From an uncultured Commensalibacter sp. (GTDB taxonomy: Bacteria; Pseudomonadota; Alphaproteobacteria; Acetobacterales; Acetobacteraceae), in assembly GCA_945266285.1 (NCBI GenBank), contig CALYOP010000001.1, positions 310,001 to 374,000 of the forward strand: 64,000 nucleotides of DNA. The letters run 5' to 3'. Each line of letters opens with the position of its first letter. The first letter of the stretch is position 1. The notes beneath the pieces are model-generated. The model saw nothing but the letters and a program-made list of their open reading frames with translations, made no database searches and had not been told where the DNA came from. Both the position numbers and the translations under genes were made by a program. Shown in pieces: positions 27,982-37,387 of the stretch.

Positions 27982-29313
27982 TTATAAAATAAATCGACTT
28001 AAATCACTCTTTGCAGCTAATGGGGCAACACGTTTTTGAACATCTTCTGCAGAAATTTCGACTGTTTCCCCTGAACGTTCAGAAGCGGAAAACGAGACCT
28101 CTTCAAGAAGTTTTTCTAAAACTGTTGCTAAACGACGTGCACCAATATTTTCAACACGATCATTAATATTGGTTGCCAATTCAGCTAATGCATCAATCGC
28201 ACTATCAGAAAAACTTAACGTAACACCTTCCGTTTTCATCAAAGCCATATATTGCTTAAGCAATGAATGTTCCGGTTCAACTAAAATCCGTCTCATATCA
28301 TCGCGTGACAAAGGCGATAACTCAACCCGAATAGGTAAACGTCCTTGTAATTCTGGTAAGAGATCTGAAGGTTTTGCAAGATGGAAAGCGCCCGATGCAA
28401 TAAAGAGAATATGATCTGTTTTTACTAAACCATATTTCGTTGAAACGGTTGTCCCTTCAATCAAAGGCAATAAATCCCGTTGTACACCTTCACGCGATAC
28501 ATCCGCTCCACCACGGCCACTACCTTCATAAGAACGTGCACAAACCTTATCAATTTCGTCTAAAAAAACGATCCCATGATTTTGTGTTCTTGCAATAGCT
28601 TCTTTGACAAGCGCATCATTGTCCAGCAATTTATCGCTTTCTTCTCGAATCAACGCTTCACGCGCTTTCGCTACAGTCAGTTTTCTGGGTTTTTCTGAAC
28701 GATTCATAAAGCCTTTCATCATGTCGGTAAAATTAATTACCTGTGCTGAAGGCATCCCAGGAATGTCAAATTGCCCAACCGGAGAAGACGTTTCTTGAAG
28801 GCTAATTTCGATTTCTTTATTTTCCAGCTCCCCATTACGAAGCATCTGAGCAAATTTATGTTTTGTATCTGCCGAAGCCCCTTCTCCGACCAAAGAAATT
28901 ACTAAACGTTCTTCTGCAATTTCACGAGCTTTTTCATTAACATCACGCCGTTTAATATCACGCAACATTATCAAAGCTGCTTCAACGAGGTCACGAATAA
29001 TGCTTTCAACATCACGACCGACGTAACCGACTTCGGTAAATTTTGTTGCTTCGACTTTTATAAACGGAGCCTGTGACAACCGAGCCAGACGTCGCGCAAT
29101 TTCCGTTTTACCACAGCCGGTCGGACCAATCATCAGAATGTTTTTAGGAACGACTTCTTCACGCATTGCTTCGGGCAACTGAAAACGCCGCCAACGATTA
29201 CGCAACGCAATCGCTACCGCACGTTTCGCATCATCCTGACCAATAATATAACGGTCAAGTTCTGCAACGATTTCTTTGGGCGAATAAGTAGGAATATCCA
29301 TGCTATTATACAT
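27982..29313 (-). CDS. hslU: ATP-dependent protease ATPase subunit HslU
   Basis: AAA+ unfoldase that feeds substrates to the HslV peptidase; 443 residues. N domain ([25 protein letters not shown]), Walker [10 protein letters not shown]-domain (about 110-240), Walker B VFLDEID, sensor and arginine-finger region, and a C-terminal end of SRFIL that docks in HslV. The start is ATG at 29313, 7 bases behind GGAG and overlapping the hslV stop by 8 bases. A longer in-frame ATG at 29334 lies inside hslV and is less likely. Confidence 0.97.
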   Translation of the reverse strand: MYNSMDIPTYSPKEIVAELDRYIIGQDDAKRAVAIALRNRWRRFQLPEAMREEVVPKNILMIGPTGCGKTEIARRLARLSQAPFIKVEATKFTEVGYVGRDVESIIRDLVEAALIMLRDIKRRDVNEKAREIAEERLVISLVGEGASADTKHKFAQMLRNGELENKEIEISLQETSSPVGQFDIPGMPSAQVINFTDMMKGFMNRSEKPRKLTVAKAREALIREESDKLLDNDALVKEAIARTQNHGIVFLDEIDKVCARSYEGSGRGGADVSREGVQRDLLPLIEGTTVSTKYGLVKTDHILFIASGAFHLAKPSDLLPELQGRLPIRVELSPLSRDDMRRILVEPEHSLLKQYMALMKTEGVTLSFSDSAIDALAELATNINDRVENIGARRLATVLEKLLEEVSFSASERSGETVEISAEDVQKRVAPLAAKSDLSRFIL

Positions 29314-29887
29314 TTTCAATCTCCAATGACTCAATCACTAAAGAATGATTGGTATAAATACAAATATCACCTGCGATTTTCATAGAACGTCTAGCAATCT
29401 CTTCAGAAGTAAGACCATCAATATCCATTAATGCTCTTGCTGCTGATAATGCATAATTGCCACCTGAACCTATTGCCATGAGCCCATCTTCAGGTTCCAA
29501 AACATCGCCATTTCCTGTTAATGTATAAGAATGATGATGATCTGCGACCAGCATCATTGCTTCTAGACGACGTAAATATCGATCCGTACGCCAGTCTTGT
29601 GCCATCTCAACACAAGCACGTTCCAATTGATTGGGATAACGTTCTAGCTTTTGTTCAAGTCGTTCCAAGAGGGTAAAAGCATCAGCTGTTGCTCCTGCAA
29701 AACCAGCCAGAACGTTGCCAGATGGACCGATCCTACGGACTTTACGAGCATTACCTTTAACAACCGTATTGCCCAATGTAACCTGACCATCACCAGCCAT
29801 GGTTACCTGATTGTCACGTCGTACACACAAAATCGTTGTCCCATGCCATTGAATGGGATCATAAGGCTTTGCATATCCTTCTTGCAT
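29306..29887 (-). CDS. hslV: ATP-dependent protease subunit HslV
   Basis: Threonine peptidase of the HslUV proteasome-like protease; 193 residues. After a short leader ([15 protein letters not shown]) comes the Thr-Thr pair [21 protein letters not shown], where the first Thr becomes the nucleophile after processing. NTN-hydrolase core motifs [17 protein letters not shown] and [14 protein letters not shown] follow. Overlaps hslU, so the subunits are cotranslated. Confidence 0.97.
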   Translation of the reverse strand: MQEGYAKPYDPIQWHGTTILCVRRDNQVTMAGDGQVTLGNTVVKGNARKVRRIGPSGNVLAGFAGATADAFTLLERLEQKLERYPNQLERACVEMAQDWRTDRYLRRLEAMMLVADHHHSYTLTGNGDVLEPEDGLMAIGSGGNYALSAARALMDIDGLTSEEIARRSMKIAGDICIYTNHSLVIESLEIENV

Positions 29888-29943
29888 GCGTATTTAATCA
29901 CCTTTGTAAAAAGATTTTAACAATATTTTATTATATAATGTCT

Positions 29944-30327
29944 CTAAGCGATTAATTCTTCAACCCGCTCAGTAAATGTTCCCAAAGAAAATGGTTTTGT
30001 AATTAATTTAATATTGTTATCAACAGGTAATTCACCCACACCATAGGCATAACCTGTAATAAATAAAATGGATAAAGATGGCCACATCGCACGCGCCAAA
30101 GCGGCTAAATCCCGACCATTCATTCCAGGCAATCCAATATCAGTCAATAATAGGTCTATAGATTCTTTTTTTCCCTGTAATTCTTTCATCAAAGCGTATG
30201 CGCTATCACCATCTTCAGCAACCATAATATTAAATTGCATCTCGGTTAATAACTCGACCAATAATGGTCGAAGGATAGAATCATCTTCAACGACTAAAAC
30301 GATTTTATTTTTCTGTGATTTGCTCAT
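29944..30327 (-). CDS. Stand-alone response regulator receiver protein
   Basis: 127-residue single receiver domain with no output domain. It has the acidic pair in VLVVEDDSILRP, the phospho-acceptor Asp in LLLTDIGLPGMNG, Ser/Thr in LFITGYA and Lys in LITKPFS, all complete. AAGGA lies 8 bases before the ATG. It lies 164 bases downstream of the hybrid kinase gene, in the same direction, and is its likely phosphotransfer partner or a CheY/DivK-like diffusible regulator. FixJ-like output is absent. Confidence 0.9.
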   Translation of the reverse strand: MSKSQKNKIVLVVEDDSILRPLLVELLTEMQFNIMVAEDGDSAYALMKELQGKKESIDLLLTDIGLPGMNGRDLAALARAMWPSLSILFITGYAYGVGELPVDNNIKLITKPFSLGTFTERVEELIA

Positions 30328-30491
30328 TATTTTATCCTTCCAAACCGCAAGAGAAGGCTTTTTCTATAGATTTTGACCATGGTACCTGTTTTGGATGATG
30401 TTTAATTATCTAATCCTTGATTCGTAATTATACACTAGCTTTTACGAATAAAAGCCATGCTTCCATCACCTCTGTGTTAATATGTAAAATT

Positions 30492-32435
30492 TTAGGTTAA
30501 TAAGCGATTGATATACTGTGCTAAGACCGACAGGGTAAATGGTTTATTAAGAATCAAAATTTTTGTATCCATCTCAGCCGGATCAACATATCCTGCAATA
30601 AATAAGAGTTTTATATTAGGATACCGTTTTTGTAAATTATTAATAAATTCTTCACGCCTAACTTTTACCAATGATAAATCAATAATCACCAATTTAATAT
30701 TTAAACTGTTTTCTAAACACGGAATGATATCTTCTTGATGCGCTTTCTGAATGACAATATGTCCCAGACTATTCAAATAATCTGTAATTACCGTTCTTAC
30801 GGGCTCCTCATCGTCAACAATTAAAATATGCTGTTGTTGTTGATTTTGTAGGGAGTGACTGTATATTTCTTCAGTTTTATCTTCTGAGATGGCCGGCAAA
30901 TAAATACGGAATGTTGTACCTTCTCCAGGTTGACTAATAACCTGAATATCCCCTTTGGATTGTTGGACAAATCCATAAACCATGGCTAAACCCAAACCGG
31001 TACCCCACCCTACTTCTTTCGTCGTAAAGAAAGGTTCAAAAATACGTGACAAAGTTTCTGGAGTCATACCAACACCTTCATCTTTGACTTCAATCACGAC
31101 ATAAGGACCCGGAATTAATTGGTTGTGTCTAGAAGGTTGTAATTCGACATCTTCTTGATAAACCGTTAAACTTATATTGCCGCCATCTGGCATAGCATCC
31201 GCAGCATTTATACAGAGATTCATAATAACCAGCTCTAATTGTGCTGGATCCGTATGAACACATAAAGTTTGAGATGGACAGACTAGATCTAATCGAATGG
31301 GCCCACGGCGCCCTTTATGTAAATCACCTATGGAACGGGAGGATTGACGCATTCTTATAGTCTGAATAAGAAGTTCCTGTTCACTAAGCAATAACTGATA
31401 AATATCTGTTTTTTGAAGCGATAATTTCCGTTTTCGACTAAAACTCAATAAACGTTCTGTTAAACTTGAACCTTTTTGTGCGGCGGTTAAAGCATTATCG
31501 AGAAGCTGTTTAATTTTTGATAATTCACGGTTTATATGTTCTGGATTTTTCTCGATCATAAAGCATGACATTTCCAAAGAACCAATAATCGCCGTCAATA
31601 AATTATTAAAATCATGCGCAATACCGCCCGCCATTGTCCCAAGCGCTTGCAATTTTTCGGATTGCTGTAATTGTGCTTCTATATTTTTTTGTTGGGTAAT
31701 ATCTAATTCCATCAAAACGGATGGTCGTAATGGGCTTCCCTTGGCCTTACCAAGCAAAAATCGTGTAATTACAAACCACTGAGATTGACCATTATCGGTA
31801 TCGCTTGCAATTTCTACCGTTTCAACAAAACGTTTTTCGCGTTGCAATCTGTTATTTAATCGTCTGATTTCAGCATGTTTAAATGGAGGTTCTATTTCTT
31901 CTTCGGTTTTACCCAAACAAGCTTCTATTGTAAGGCCTCTGCGTGCAGCGGCTAATTGATTAATACGAACAAAACGTTCATGTTCATCCTTAAAGGCCAG
32001 ACCATAAGGAAGATTATCCAACAATCCTTGTAATAAAATTTGTTCATGACGTAATTTACGCCGCATACTTGAACGCGCAACCGCTTTACGAATAATTGGA
32101 ACAAAATTGGATACTTCTAATGGTTTAGAAATAAAAAAAGAAATGCCCCCATTATTAAGTGCTAAAATTAACGATGTATTATCAATATTGTACCCCATGA
32201 GTACGCGTGCAGCTACTGTAATATTCCTTATACGTTCAAAAAATAAATCCCCCGTCATATCCGTCATGGAATATTCATAAACAATAGCGGAAAATCTTAT
32301 CGTTCGTGCATAATCCAAAGCCTGCTTAGAAGAAGTAGCTATCTTTACTTCAAATTCCCGTTCAAGCGCTTTAACCAACGTTTCTAAAGCTTCTTGATCA
32401 TGATCCACAATTAATATAGGCGGACGCTCAATCAC
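30492..32435 (-). CDS. Hybrid sensor histidine kinase (REC-PAS-HisKA-HATPase-REC)
   Basis: 647-residue cytoplasmic hybrid kinase. Order: receiver-like domain (1-120), PAS domain (about 135-255), HisKA with phospho-His in GTMAGGIAHDFNNLL (about 270-285), HATPase with N box NLCINAADAMPDGG and G boxes DEGVGM and GTGLGLAMV, then a C-terminal receiver (about 525-647). In the first receiver the phospho-acceptor Asp appears replaced by Glu (AIVYEYSMTDMTG); the second keeps Asp (LVIIDLSL). No transmembrane segment, so it senses an internal signal. Start GTG at 32435 behind GGGAG. The signal is unknown. Confidence 0.92.
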   Translation of the reverse strand: MIERPPILIVDHDQEALETLVKALEREFEVKIATSSKQALDYARTIRFSAIVYEYSMTDMTGDLFFERIRNITVAARVLMGYNIDNTSLILALNNGGISFFISKPLEVSNFVPIIRKAVARSSMRRKLRHEQILLQGLLDNLPYGLAFKDEHERFVRINQLAAARRGLTIEACLGKTEEEIEPPFKHAEIRRLNNRLQREKRFVETVEIASDTDNGQSQWFVITRFLLGKAKGSPLRPSVLMELDITQQKNIEAQLQQSEKLQALGTMAGGIAHDFNNLLTAIIGSLEMSCFMIEKNPEHINRELSKIKQLLDNALTAAQKGSSLTERLLSFSRKRKLSLQKTDIYQLLLSEQELLIQTIRMRQSSRSIGDLHKGRRGPIRLDLVCPSQTLCVHTDPAQLELVIMNLCINAADAMPDGGNISLTVYQEDVELQPSRHNQLIPGPYVVIEVKDEGVGMTPETLSRIFEPFFTTKEVGWGTGLGLAMVYGFVQQSKGDIQVISQPGEGTTFRIYLPAISEDKTEEIYSHSLQNQQQQHILIVDDEEPVRTVITDYLNSLGHIVIQKAHQEDIIPCLENSLNIKLVIIDLSLVKVRREEFINNLQKRYPNIKLLFIAGYVDPAEMDTKILILNKPFTLSVLAQYINRLLT

Positions 32436-32760
32436 TATGATTCTCCCGCTTTTTCTTCTAAAGCAGTCATATCGTTAACCCATGCCTCATCTATGATGAA
32501 CCTTTTAAAAGGCACCATGTCTTTGATCGCATATATATTTGTGAGGCTTTCAAAATTTACCCATCAATTTATGAACAAACAATAAAGTTTTATGATATGT
32601 CTTATTTTAGGTATAATTGCAAAAAAAGTTTTTCTTGCTTTATTTATTGTCCAATTATTGTTCCGCTATCTAATATCGTCAAACGAGGTTGCTTTTTTCG
32701 GTTTTAAATATCATCTCGTCTCTTAAACCACGATCTTTAGCAGTTATGAGGATTAACTTC
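32436..32760. other. Divergent region between the kinase and small membrane protein genes
   Basis: These 325 AT-rich bases hold the divergent promoters. Nothing else was recognised: no ORF with a start signal, no tRNA-like fold. An in-frame extension of the plus-strand gene exists up to 32689 but lacks a Shine-Dalgarno. Confidence 0.4.
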
Positions 32761-33189
32761 GTGAATATAAATAACGATAACATTCATGCGCTCCATTCCG
32801 ATGAACGTATAATTCCCAATAGACCAGCATCAAAAATACAATCTCGTTCTTTACCCGTGCATATGTTTCTGACTGTTATTTGGTCATTGTCATATTTTAC
32901 TTTTTATCTATTGCAACAGATTTCAGAGATTTTAACACCTATTATGCTTGTTTTAGGTGTTATTTGGAGTATTGCACCTCATCTGGTTAGCTCGGTAACA
33001 AAAGCAATGAGCAATACCGATCCTCAGACTCGTGATCTGGCCAGTCATTTTTCAAATATTATTCCCGAATCGCTTACTATTGGTAGCCATACTATCACAG
33101 CTGGTGGTTTAATCTTTGACGGCATTCTGCTTATTGTTTTAACTGCATTAGCCGCAACCATTACCGCATTATTAGGAAGACGTGTCTAA
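32761..33189 (+). CDS. Small membrane protein of unknown function
   Basis: Unrecognised protein of 142 residues if started at the GTG at 32761, which sits 8 bases after GAGGA. A polar N-terminus of about 40 residues is followed by two hydrophobic segments (FLTVIWSLSYFTFYLL and ILTPIMLVLGVIWSIAP) and a third at the C-terminus (GLIFDGILLIVLTALAATI). It precedes ftsE by 143 bases in the same direction. The inter-helix stretch SSVTKAMSNTDPQTRDLAS is polar. No domain assignment can be made; a role in envelope or division would be by association only. Confidence 0.65.
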   Translation: MNINNDNIHALHSDERIIPNRPASKIQSRSLPVHMFLTVIWSLSYFTFYLLQQISEILTPIMLVLGVIWSIAPHLVSSVTKAMSNTDPQTRDLASHFSNIIPESLTIGSHTITAGGLIFDGILLIVLTALAATITALLGRRV

Positions 33190-33260
33190 AACCTCTATCC
33201 GTCACAATGCGATTAACGATTTTGACTATTATCCAAAATTAAAAAATTAAAAAATTACAA

Positions 33261-33291
33261 AAGGAAAAGTCTCGACGTATGGCTTTTCCTT
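33261..33291 (+). other. Stem-loop in the ftsE leader
   Basis: A perfect 9-base stem, AAGGAAAAG (33261-33269) with CTTTTCCTT (33283-33291), has a 13-base loop. It lies 41 bases before the ftsE ATG. No T-run follows, so it is more likely an mRNA leader structure than a terminator. Confidence 0.45.
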
Positions 33292-33332
33292 CCTTAAGAT
33301 TAAAATGCATTCATTACTCCAAAAGGCATTTT

Positions 33333-33995
33333 ATGATTCAGCTGGAAGGAATAAATCTTCATTTTTCGAATAAGAAAACAATATTAGAAGACCTGAATTT
33401 AGAAATTCCTCAAGGTGCCTTTTGTTGGTTAACCGGTCCATCTGGTGCCGGAAAATCAACACTTTTGAAAATGTTGCATCTTGAAATCAAACCGGCTTCT
33501 GGTCGTATGGAAATCTTAGGGATTAACCCTTTAAAAGCACGGCGTAACTTATGCGCCCGCCTCAGACAACGTGTATCCATGATTCATCAGGATTACCGCT
33601 TGCTTTCTAATCTTTCCATATTTGATAATGTCGCTCTGCCATTACGACTACAAAAAATTGATAAAAAAATCATTCAATCGAACACAAATGAAATCTTGGA
33701 ATGGCTTAATATTAGTCATAAACAAAAAGCATTTCCAAACACGCTTTCAGGCGGTGAGCAACAAAGAGTAGCAATTGCAAGAGCAGTTGTTCACAAACCG
33801 GCCATATTACTAGCAGACGAACCCACAAATGCTTTAGATGAAAATCAGGCATTTCGTTTAATTGATTTATTCAATGATTTAAACAGTATTGGATCTACAG
33901 TCATCGTTGCAACGCATAACGAAACATTAATTAAAAACTTTCCTGCACCAAAGTTGACCATCCATGATAAACAATTATGGATAAGCGATGTTTGA
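33333..33995 (+). CDS. ftsE: Cell division ATP-binding protein FtsE
   Basis: ABC ATPase of the FtsEX complex, which controls septal peptidoglycan hydrolases; 220 residues. Walker A GPSGAGKST, Q-loop RVSMIHQDYRLL, signature LSGGEQQRVAIARAVV, Walker B ILLADEPTNALD and H-loop ATHNE are all present. The ATG at 33333 follows AAGG and starts at the first beta strand (MIQLEGINLHF). A longer frame from 33279 adds residues encoded by the leader stem-loop and is rejected. Overlaps ftsX by 8 bases. Confidence 0.93.
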   Translation: MIQLEGINLHFSNKKTILEDLNLEIPQGAFCWLTGPSGAGKSTLLKMLHLEIKPASGRMEILGINPLKARRNLCARLRQRVSMIHQDYRLLSNLSIFDNVALPLRLQKIDKKIIQSNTNEILEWLNISHKQKAFPNTLSGGEQQRVAIARAVVHKPAILLADEPTNALDENQAFRLIDLFNDLNSIGSTVIVATHNETLIKNFPAPKLTIHDKQLWISDV

Positions 33996-34932
33996 TAGGA
34001 TATCAATTTCTCGATTAGATGGGTTAAGATTACATCGGGCATTACCTGGGCGATTACTGATTTTTCTTGTCGCAGCAATGACATTTTTAGCTGCCTTAAC
34101 GATCACTGGCGTTTATGGAAATCACCTGCTTATTAAACGATGGAATACTGGAGCCGCCTCTGTAGTCATTCTGCAATTGCTTGACCCTGACAAACCTGTA
34201 CAAAATAGCAATCGAGATTTTTTGGGAAACCGAGAAAATTCAATAATGGCTTTTCTGCAAACGCAGTCAGATTTAGCATCGTTTCATAAATTATCAGCAC
34301 AAGAGATTAATGAACTGCTTTCTCCATGGTTACATGGAAACGCTGAAGATTTTGCGCTTCCTTTACCAGCCATCTTTGAACTGCATCTAAAAGACAACAA
34401 AACCGTTTCTGCAAATCTTTTAAAAGGATTACGTGAAATCGCACCCGATATTATCATCGAACAAAGTGATTTCTGGAAACAACGTCTCAATTCATTAGCT
34501 TCAAGTTTACAAAGTTGTGCCTTTTTTGCACTTTTAATCGTCGTATCGGTTCATATTGTTGTTATTGCGCTGACTACGCGAACGGGCCTTATTGCGTGCC
34601 GACAAGCTATAGAAATTCTCCATATATTGGGCGCTAGCGATTATTATATTGCACAACGCTTTTCACATAGAAACGCATATTTAACTTTTATTGGAAGTCT
34701 TATTGGCTGTATATTATTTTGTCCGTTATTGTTATATTTAACACATCTGTGTTTACCTTTTAGTAGCAACCCCGATTGGCAGCGTGTTTTTGATCAAAGT
34801 TGGTATAGCCTTTGGTTCGCAATCCCGACCCCGCTATTTGCATTGTTTTTATTTTTGCCTATTTTCAATGCATTAATTAGTTGGTTAACTACAGAATTCA
34901 TTGTTTATTGTTGGCTTAGACGTCTGACATGA
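33988..34932 (+). CDS. ftsX: Cell division protein FtsX (permease-like)
   Basis: Membrane partner of FtsE, 314 residues. One N-terminal transmembrane helix (LLIFLVAAMTFLAALTITGVYG) precedes a periplasmic domain of about 110 residues, then three more helices in the FtsX/MacB-like permease layout, including EILHILGASDYYIAQRF, the conserved cytoplasmic coupling motif. The periplasmic loop is where FtsX contacts hydrolase activators such as EnvC in other bacteria. Overlaps both ftsE and the next gene. Confidence 0.9.
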   Translation: MFDRISISRLDGLRLHRALPGRLLIFLVAAMTFLAALTITGVYGNHLLIKRWNTGAASVVILQLLDPDKPVQNSNRDFLGNRENSIMAFLQTQSDLASFHKLSAQEINELLSPWLHGNAEDFALPLPAIFELHLKDNKTVSANLLKGLREIAPDIIIEQSDFWKQRLNSLASSLQSCAFFALLIVVSVHIVVIALTTRTGLIACRQAIEILHILGASDYYIAQRFSHRNAYLTFIGSLIGCILFCPLLLYLTHLCLPFSSNPDWQRVFDQSWYSLWFAIPTPLFALFLFLPIFNALISWLTTEFIVYCWLRRLT

Positions 34933-35564
34933 AAAAGAAGCGCACGCATCAATTTAAAAAAATCATTTTGAAGATTTTCTGTGGCGTTTTTCTGGTCTGG
35001 ATATTCGGTTTCTTTATGTTTCTTGTTGATGCATTCACTATTTTTCATACGCCACCTCCAACTGATGGTATAGTTGCACTTACCGGCGGTTCTGGGAGAA
35101 TTGATGCATCAATCCGACTTTTAGAAATTGGTTACGGGAAATATCTGCTTATTTCTGGTGTTGGGCAGAAAGCGACCCTTACGGATCTCGAAAAGCAATT
35201 ATCCCATCCTATTAAAGAAAAATATCGCAATAATATTATATTGGGACATAATGCAGCTTCAACCTTTGGAAATGCAGTTGAAACCGCAGCATGGGTTCAT
35301 TGTTACAATTTAAAATCGCTGATTATTGTAACTTCCAATTATCATATTCGAAGAGCCATGTTGGAAATTAAAACCATTCTTCCTCAAATCAAGCTTTATC
35401 CTTTTGTTGTGCAACCTCTGGCATTGAAATCTATTTACCATCTATCTTATATACGTTTGTTTTTTATTGAATATAACAAATGGCTTGCTGCTTATATCGG
35501 ATTAATACATACCCGTCATTCAGATATTGGTTTATTAGATAAGACCTACGAAGCAATACGTTAA
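34929..35564 (+). CDS. YdcF/ElyC-SanA family (DUF218) protein
   Basis: 211-residue DUF218 protein with one N-terminal membrane anchor (about 8-38) and a periplasmic or cytoplasmic-face Rossmann-like domain. Motifs include DGIVALTGGSGRIDASIRLL, ISGVG, NAVETAAW and VTSNYHIRRAMLE, typical of the family. E. coli members (SanA, ElyC) affect envelope integrity and peptidoglycan or lipid-carrier metabolism; the reaction is not established. Its start overlaps the ftsX stop by 4 bases and its stop is 4 bases from the acyltransferase gene, so it belongs to the ftsEX operon. Confidence 0.88.
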   Translation: MKKKRTHQFKKIILKIFCGVFLVWIFGFFMFLVDAFTIFHTPPPTDGIVALTGGSGRIDASIRLLEIGYGKYLLISGVGQKATLTDLEKQLSHPIKEKYRNNIILGHNAASTFGNAVETAAWVHCYNLKSLIIVTSNYHIRRAMLEIKTILPQIKLYPFVVQPLALKSIYHLSYIRLFFIEYNKWLAAYIGLIHTRHSDIGLLDKTYEAIR

Positions 35565-35568
35565 TATT

Positions 35569-36267
35569 ATGATCTATATCCGTTCTTTTTTATTCAGTTT
35601 GTATTTTTTCTTATTAACACTGATTATGGGGATAGCTGCTTTTAGTATAAGGCTTTTTGCAAAACAACACGCGTTAAGTTATGCGAAATTATGGACCCGG
35701 TGGTCTTTATGGGGTTTGAATAAAATTTGTCATATCTCTACCGAAATAACCGGATGGCAATTTCTGCCTGAGCAACCTTCTTATTTAATAGCGTCACAAC
35801 ATCAATCCGCTTTTGATACATTGGTGTGGATGAATCTGTTACCAAGACCGGCTTATATCATGAAAAAGGAACTGACGCGCATTCCTTTAGTTGGTCCGTT
35901 ATTGCTTTTGTCAGGAATGATTCCATTAGACCGTCAGGGTGGAGGCAAGGCTTTGCGCAACTTAATTCATAATACCGATATTGCCATAAAAGATCATCGA
36001 CAGATTATTATCTTTCCTGAAGGAACGAGAACCGCTATAGGCGAAAAAGTCAAGCTACAAGCTGGTGTCGTTGCTTTGGCATCTCAGCTTAATTTACCAA
36101 TTGTCCCGGTTAGTATCGATTCTGGAAATTGCTGGCCTCGTCGTTCGTTTTTAAAATTTCCAGGGGTAATTCATATCGAAATTCATCCTGCAATCACTGA
36201 ATTAAAAGAACGCAAAGCCGTTCTGGCTGAAATTGAAACGGCATGGAACAAACAGAAACAATACTAG
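35569..36267 (+). CDS. Lysophospholipid acyltransferase (PlsC-like 1-acylglycerol-3-phosphate acyltransferase)
   Basis: 232-residue membrane acyltransferase. An N-terminal hydrophobic helix is followed by the catalytic HQSAFD (H-x4-D) box, the substrate-binding FPEGTRTAIGE box, and PRPAYIMKKELTRIPLVGP between them. The family transfers acyl chains to lysophosphatidic acid to make phosphatidic acid. Placement in an ftsEX-DUF218 operon suggests coordinated envelope growth. Whether it is the main PlsC or a paralogue cannot be told. Confidence 0.88.
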   Translation: MIYIRSFLFSLYFFLLTLIMGIAAFSIRLFAKQHALSYAKLWTRWSLWGLNKICHISTEITGWQFLPEQPSYLIASQHQSAFDTLVWMNLLPRPAYIMKKELTRIPLVGPLLLLSGMIPLDRQGGGKALRNLIHNTDIAIKDHRQIIIFPEGTRTAIGEKVKLQAGVVALASQLNLPIVPVSIDSGNCWPRRSFLKFPGVIHIEIHPAITELKERKAVLAEIETAWNKQKQY

Positions 36268-36284
36268 AAAAAATGATAAAAAGT

Positions 36285-36305
36285 TGTGGATAAAACTGTT
36301 GATAA
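36285..36305 (-). promoter_or_regulatory. Two DnaA-box-like sites in tandem
   Basis: TGTGGATAA (36285-36293) is the exact reverse complement of the DnaA box TTATCCACA. TGTTGATAA (36297-36305) differs from it at one base and has the same orientation, with start points 12 bases apart. They fill the 64-base gap before the DUF2125-like gene. Confidence 0.4.
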
Positions 36306-36331
36306 ATTATGAATAATACAAACAAAGATTA

Positions 36332-37384
36332 ATGAAATTTATTTCTTTTATTTATAAAATCCCACAGCGATTTATTATTTTCCCTTTTATAGGACTTTTG
36401 TTCTTAGCGCTTGTCTACGGAATGTTATGGTTATTCATTGAACATCGAATAAACAATTTTCTTAACGGGCAAAAAAATAATTTTAAAAACTATAATTTTA
36501 TTTTTTCCTATGAGAATGCACAATCTGTGCCTTGGTCATTATGGCCAAAATATATTATTAATTCTCCAAAACTTTATTCCGTCGAAAATACAAAAACATT
36601 CCCGACAAACGCTTTTTTATGGCAAGCTAAAGACTTAGCAATTTCCTATACGCTTCGTCATCCATTAAGTATTTCCCTGACATTATCAGATAGGCAACTA
36701 TTATGCCTTCCTATTTTACAGAATTGCTTATCGTTTAATGGTTATCCGTGGGAAATTTTAGTACCTTTTAATGCTGATATGGAGCAAAGCAAGTTTTCTT
36801 TTTCAAGCAGACAAATCTTTACCTCATTGAAAGAAAAACAGCGACTTTCTAATATTTCTTTTCTTGATTTTACAGGAATTGTTTATTGGAATTTAAAAGC
36901 AAATTACAACCAGTCACTGGCTGCATTAAACTTACAGATTCCAAAACTAGCTTTCCGTATGCAAGATCAACCTATTCGATATTTAAACAATATTTTAGTA
37001 CAATTAGCATTAAGCGGTTCTACAAACACCAATAATCTCCCATTTGCAGAGATTGATCATCAATTACTTGTACAAAATATTTATGGTGAATGGAATAAAT
37101 TAAAAGTCAGTCTAAAAGGAAAACTCTATTGGCAAGCAGGAAAAACACCCATTGGAAAACTTGATTTAAGTTTCCGTGGAATAGATCCTTTCCTATCACC
37201 GATTCTAATTCATTCTTCTCTATGTCAATCAACGTGCTCATTATTAAGTTCAGCACTAAATAAAAATGAATTAGAACTTAGTCTTCCTTTATCTATTCGT
37301 AAAGATGAAATATTTATTGGGGCATTACCTTTTTGGCAGCTACAAGAAATTCTAGATAGCTACCAAAAATTATCTCATCAATAA
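36332..37384 (+). CDS. DUF2125-like membrane-anchored protein
   Basis: 350-residue protein with an N-terminal signal anchor (IIFPFIGLLFLALVYGMLWLFI, about 16-37) and a beta-rich periplasmic body. The pattern, including the early W-x-FIEHR-like stretch after the anchor, NAFLWQAKDLAISYTLRHP and a repeated amphipathic-strand layout, fits alphaproteobacterial DUF2125 proteins; this assignment is moderate. Function unknown. It is last in the plus-strand run and ends 3 bases from the convergent GST gene. Confidence 0.7.
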   Translation: MKFISFIYKIPQRFIIFPFIGLLFLALVYGMLWLFIEHRINNFLNGQKNNFKNYNFIFSYENAQSVPWSLWPKYIINSPKLYSVENTKTFPTNAFLWQAKDLAISYTLRHPLSISLTLSDRQLLCLPILQNCLSFNGYPWEILVPFNADMEQSKFSFSSRQIFTSLKEKQRLSNISFLDFTGIVYWNLKANYNQSLAALNLQIPKLAFRMQDQPIRYLNNILVQLALSGSTNTNNLPFAEIDHQLLVQNIYGEWNKLKVSLKGKLYWQAGKTPIGKLDLSFRGIDPFLSPILIHSSLCQSTCSLLSSALNKNELELSLPLSIRKDEIFIGALPFWQLQEILDSYQKLSHQ

Positions 37385-37387
37385 CGC

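Noticed and set aside
33279-33332. Longer start of ftsE
   Set aside because: It would translate the leader stem-loop; the ATG at 33333 has a Shine-Dalgarno and fits the ABC fold start.
36285-36305. Replication origin at the DnaA-like boxes
   Set aside because: Only two boxes in a 64-base gap, no dnaA or other oriC-linked genes, no cluster of boxes.
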